NCBI GenBank assembly: GCA_027031765.1
Contig: JALVPN010000040.1
Location: 1-53,254, forward strand
Reading direction: 5' to 3'
DNA: 53,254 nucleotides
From: Promethearchaeota archaeon
Lineage (GTDB): Archaea; Asgardarchaeota; Thorarchaeia; Thorarchaeales; Thorarchaeaceae
In this document: in pieces, positions 50,997 to 53,254 of the stretch
How positions within the stretch are numbered: the first letter of the stretch is position 1
Layout of the letters: every line of letters begins with the position of its first letter
The notes under the pieces: generated by a model
What the model saw: the letters and a program-made list of their open reading frames with translations, nothing else
What the model was told of the DNA's origin: nothing
Database searches by the model: none
Position numbers and translations under genes: made by a program

Positions 50997-51047
50997 ATGC
51001 CGGAGAATGGAACGCAGGCAAAGTTGCCCAGAGGAGGTGTTGACTGA
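50997..51047 (+). CDS. Possible 16-codon leader ORF before the cytosine methyltransferase
   Basis: ATG at 50997, preceded by GGTGATGTGAG, gives a 16-residue peptide (MPENGTQAKLPRGGVD) ending with TGA 4 nt before the methyltransferase ATG; its last codons contain that gene's AGAGGAGGTG ribosome site. It may be chance. Confidence 0.22.
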   Translation: MPENGTQAKLPRGGVD

Positions 51048-51050
51048 AGG

Positions 51051-52013
51051 ATGACAAGAGTGCTCGACCTGTTCTGCGGTGCGGGTGGGTTCACCTCCGG
51101 TTTCGTCCGGGTGGTCAGCGGAGAACACCTTGCAGTCGATATTGATGAGACTGCACTGGGCACACTGTCACAGAACTACCCACACATCAGGACCATGTGT
51201 AAGGACATCAGTACGCTCCACGCCATGGAGGTGGAGAGGGCACTTGGACGACCGGACATCATTATTGCATCACCGCCGTGCGAAGAGTTCAGTCGTGCAA
51301 ACCCGGTGAGCGACACGACAGCCGCAGAGAGGATTTATGGGAGCGGGACTGCCCGTCTACTGCTTGAAACAATAAGGCTCATTGGAGACCTAAGGCCGAG
51401 CGTGTTCGTGATTGAGAATGTCGCAGCCATCCTTGACAAAGGGGGTGGCCCAATCATCCAGTCTGAGTTCCACCGTGTTGGTATAGAGGAGGTGCACTTC
51501 AACATGATCCGGGCACACCAGCATGGCAACCCCTCAAAACGTCTACGAGTGTTCATCAGCAACATCAAGATGTCCCTTCCACGGAGAACCCCACCACGGG
51601 TCTTTGAGGTAATAGGGGACCTCCCACCACTGGGGCTTGAGGCCATATTCTGTCCGGGGCGCGAGGTGCCAAACCATGTGCTGAAACCGCTGAGTGAAAC
51701 AACACTGCGGATGGTACAGAAGACGCGGGGGAGGCGGGGAATGAAACGGTTCCGCGCGTCTGGCGACAAGATGCTCCCAAACTGGGTACGTCTGAGACCG
51801 GATCAGATTGCCACATCGATAATCGGTCACTCCCGGTATATCCACCCCTTCGAGAACCGCCTGCTGACTGTGAGAGAACACGCGAGGCTGATGTCGTATC
51901 CCGATAGCTTCATTTTCACAGGCCCGATGGAACACCAGTACAACCAAGTCGGAGAGAGTGTGCCACCACTGATATCGCGACTGATTGCAGAGGAGGTCGT
52001 ATCAGAACTTTGA
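51051..52013 (+). CDS. Cytosine-C5 methyltransferase
   Basis: A 320-residue Dnmt-type methyltransferase. Motif I is LDLFCGAGGFTSGF, motif IV ASPPCEEFSRAN with catalytic Cys at residue 77, motif VI VIENVAA, motif X region GESVPPLISRLIAEEV. The target-recognition region is short. No restriction endonuclease gene is nearby. Its stop overlaps the TTG start of a DUF2122 protein (TTGA), which hints at a coupled role, perhaps in RNA modification; Dnmt-fold enzymes can act on DNA or tRNA. The sequence does not settle the substrate. Confidence 0.85.
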   Translation: MTRVLDLFCGAGGFTSGFVRVVSGEHLAVDIDETALGTLSQNYPHIRTMCKDISTLHAMEVERALGRPDIIIASPPCEEFSRANPVSDTTAAERIYGSGTARLLLETIRLIGDLRPSVFVIENVAAILDKGGGPIIQSEFHRVGIEEVHFNMIRAHQHGNPSKRLRVFISNIKMSLPRRTPPRVFEVIGDLPPLGLEAIFCPGREVPNHVLKPLSETTLRMVQKTRGRRGMKRFRASGDKMLPNWVRLRPDQIATSIIGHSRYIHPFENRLLTVREHARLMSYPDSFIFTGPMEHQYNQVGESVPPLISRLIAEEVVSEL

Positions 52014-52480
52014 CGACAACAAGAAACGTGTTTGTTGTGTTGACAAATGTCCACTCCCCAACCAAGGTCGTAGAGACCGCCCAAGTGGTCTATGGTTTGG
52101 GGTTCCAGAACTATGTTGTTTCGAAGGCCGAAGGCGCCGCAGCACAGGCTGGAGTCCCGGAGGCAAACAAGCTCGCCCTGCGGATGAAGCGGAACTTCAT
52201 GGTACTACCAGACTTGCCTGATGTCCTCGAGGTGCTTGGTGTCAGTACACCCATACTTGTGGTCTCACCCGTGCTCACAAAGGAGCGACTGGACCTGCAA
52301 GACTTGGCAGAGAGGGTAAAGTCAGGAGAACGTGTTGCAGTAGTCCTATCTGGCAGCACGAGCTCGTTCTCGCGTCGCGAGATGGACTTGGGAGAGTGCA
52401 AGAGTCTTGAGGCCGAGGTGGACATTGGGCCAGCAGGGACAGCAGCCGTCGTCCTGTATGGCGTCCTGAGGAGGCTGTAA
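52010..52480 (+). CDS. DUF2122 family protein (archaeal, SPOUT-like or RecB-like annotation)
   Basis: A 156-residue protein starting at TTG and overlapping the methyltransferase stop by 4 nt. NVHSPTKVVETAQVVYGLGF, the SKAEGAAAQAGVPEANKLAL block and the FMVLPDLPDVLEVL segment match the archaeal DUF2122/COG4080 family. That family has been annotated both as a SpoU-like methyltransferase and as a RecB-family nuclease; its activity is not known to me. The fusion-like coupling with a C5-cytosine methyltransferase favours a role in nucleic acid modification. Confidence 0.75.
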   Translation: MTTTRNVFVVLTNVHSPTKVVETAQVVYGLGFQNYVVSKAEGAAAQAGVPEANKLALRMKRNFMVLPDLPDVLEVLGVSTPILVVSPVLTKERLDLQDLAERVKSGERVAVVLSGSTSSFSRREMDLGECKSLEAEVDIGPAGTAAVVLYGVLRRL

Positions 52481-52607
52481 ACAGGACATCATAGGACTGG
52501 CATGTGCAGGAAGGAAGTCCAGTCAGAGAGGGGTATGGGGGTTGGCTTGCCATCGACAGGCAGTGCTAACATTGGGTTGCTGTTTGTTGGGAGGAAAAGG
52601 GGAGGAA

Positions 52608-52716
52608 TGGTGGGCCGGACGAGATTTGAACTCGCGACCCCTTGGTCCCGAACCAAGGATCAGTGTGGTGAGGCCAAGCACACTGTGGCCTCAATACCAA
52701 GCTAGACCACCGACCC
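52608..52716 (-). tRNA. tRNA-Pro(CGG) with a 32-nt D-arm intron
   Basis: The minus strand folds as acceptor GGGTCGG/CCGGCCC, anticodon arm CTTGG-TTCGGGA-CCAAG (anticodon CGG), T arm GCGAG-TTCAAAT-CTCGT, discriminator A and an encoded CCA. Removing 52663-52694 joins TTGGTA to TGATCC, the standard D loop with A21. The intron folds as an 8-bp hairpin TGAGGCCA/TGGCCTCA; the exact cut is ambiguous by one T. H helix TTGG/CCAC has one mismatch, so this is a relaxed bulge-helix-bulge. A TATA-like element is at 52754-52762. Confidence 0.88.
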
Positions 52717-52755
52717 ACGTTTGAACTGCACTATGAGTTGCTCCACAGTGCGGAT

Positions 52756-53254
52756 TTAATCATTTCGTTGCTGCGCCTGCTGTAACTCGGAAACTGTGCC
52801 GATATGCGTGCCATTTGTACTCAGGACACGTGTCGCACCTATGTCAACACACCCGCTATTGAACAGTGGCCCTATGAGGCGAGATGGGGGTGACCGGTTT
52901 ACAGGAGTGCCAGGAATGAGCGGGTTGATGCTGGGAAGAGTCACGAGCGTGGACCTCCCAACAGAACGGTCGGACATGGAGAGCACGCGACGGACGCAAC
53001 CGGTGTCCAGTGGGGACAGCAGTATGACCGGGGACGGGACGGCCCTACGTGACATCTTGGGCCGGCCAATCCCAGGCGCACTGACAATCCTGTGCCGTTG
53101 TACCGCTGGATGCACATGACCTCCGACAACAATCTCGCAGTCAAGGACTTCAGGTGATGGCCACGCATGGCCATGGACAAGTCCGACAGAGGGCATTGAC
53201 CCAGAAGAGGGGATGACCATACCACGGACACTGGCAAAACGAACGGATCTGGGC
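52756..53254 (-). CDS. Metallophosphoesterase (COG1407-like), 5' end outside window
   Basis: The minus-strand frame is open to the window edge; about 166 C-terminal residues are present. GLVHGHAWPS and VVGGHVHPAVQ supply the GHxH-type metal ligands of calcineurin-like phosphoesterases, and the layout fits archaeal COG1407 (ICC-like) proteins. The N-terminal D-x-H and GDxxD motifs lie outside. The stop is 40 nt from the tRNA-Pro 5' end. Substrate unknown. Confidence 0.75.
   Translation of the reverse strand, partial: PRSVRFASVRGMVIPSSGSMPSVGLVHGHAWPSPEVLDCEIVVGGHVHPAVQRHRIVSAPGIGRPKMSRRAVPSPVILLSPLDTGCVRRVLSMSDRSVGRSTLVTLPSINPLIPGTPVNRSPPSRLIGPLFNSGCVDIGATRVLSTNGTHIGTVSELQQAQQRND

Noticed and set aside
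51051-52013. A restriction-modification system
   Set aside because: No endonuclease or specificity gene lies next to the methyltransferase; the partner is a DUF2122 protein.
1-53254. CRISPR arrays, insertion sequences, prophage or attachment sites
   Set aside because: No regularly spaced repeats, transposase or integrase motifs, or flanking duplications were seen.

Overview
The window looks like the chromosome of an archaeon, most probably an Asgard archaeon (a Thorarchaeia-like lineage is a guess). It is gene-dense and moderately GC-rich. Archaeal traits: TATA-like boxes 25-30 nt before starts or transcription start points, many leaderless or near-leaderless genes, TTG/GTG starts, tRNA introns with splice-type helices, archaeal lipid enzymes (glycerol-1-phosphate dehydrogenase, CDP-archaeol synthase), the archaeal mevalonate route, and archaeal ribosomal and RNA polymerase operons. 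EF-1alpha carries the short GEFEAG...GGQTKEH insertion shared by TACK/Asgard archaea and eukaryotes. An OSTC/OST3-OST6-like membrane protein, an Arf-like small GTPase and a possible PAC3-like proteasome chaperone point the same way. No IS element, prophage, CRISPR array or defence island was seen.

Layout. 1-5 kb: a truncated possible alpha/alpha-barrel protein, an ECF-like membrane protein, a predicted nucleotidyltransferase, Trm5, a DUF371 protein and protein-isoaspartate methyltransferase. 4.6-9 kb (minus): taw1-translin-ribK, a B12-binding/radical SAM protein, and a proteasome beta subunit whose catalytic Thr appears to be Ala. 9.4-18 kb: a NOG1 GTPase, RNA 3'-phosphate cyclase, NMN adenylyltransferase, prolyl-tRNA synthetase with a structured leader, a broken hydroxyacid dehydrogenase, a HhH-MutS protein and a phosphodiesterase. 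17.9-19.8 kb: Sec61beta, eL44, eS27, aIF2alpha, Nop10.

20-27 kb: STT3, glycine cleavage T and H proteins, a dihydropteroate-synthase-like protein with MptE, and the OSTC-like protein. STT3, OSTC, Sec61beta and the SRP RNA make a secretion and N-glycosylation theme; GcvT/GcvH with the pterin genes make a one-carbon theme. 27-34 kb: topoisomerase IA, a small zinc protein, the PAC3-like protein, an XPD-type helicase, an RNase H/RuvC-like protein, RadB, CDP-archaeol synthase. 34.6-38.2 kb: a four-CBS protein, EF-1alpha with a hairpin leader and a strong terminator, a zinc-ribbon membrane protein, tRNA-Ser(GCT) with a T-loop intron, and a large SRP RNA.

38-47 kb: aIF5B, an inverted NDP kinase gene, eL24, eS28, L7Ae, glycerol-1-phosphate dehydrogenase, the small GTPase, and rpoD-uL18e-uL13-uS9-rpoN-uS2. 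47-51 kb (minus): a complete operon for the archaeal mevalonate branch (mevalonate kinase, anhydromevalonate phosphate decarboxylase, phosphomevalonate dehydratase large and small subunits). 51-53.3 kb: a cytosine-C5 methyltransferase coupled to a DUF2122 protein, tRNA-Pro(CGG) with a D-arm intron, and a truncated phosphoesterase. All family names come from reading motifs; no database search was run.
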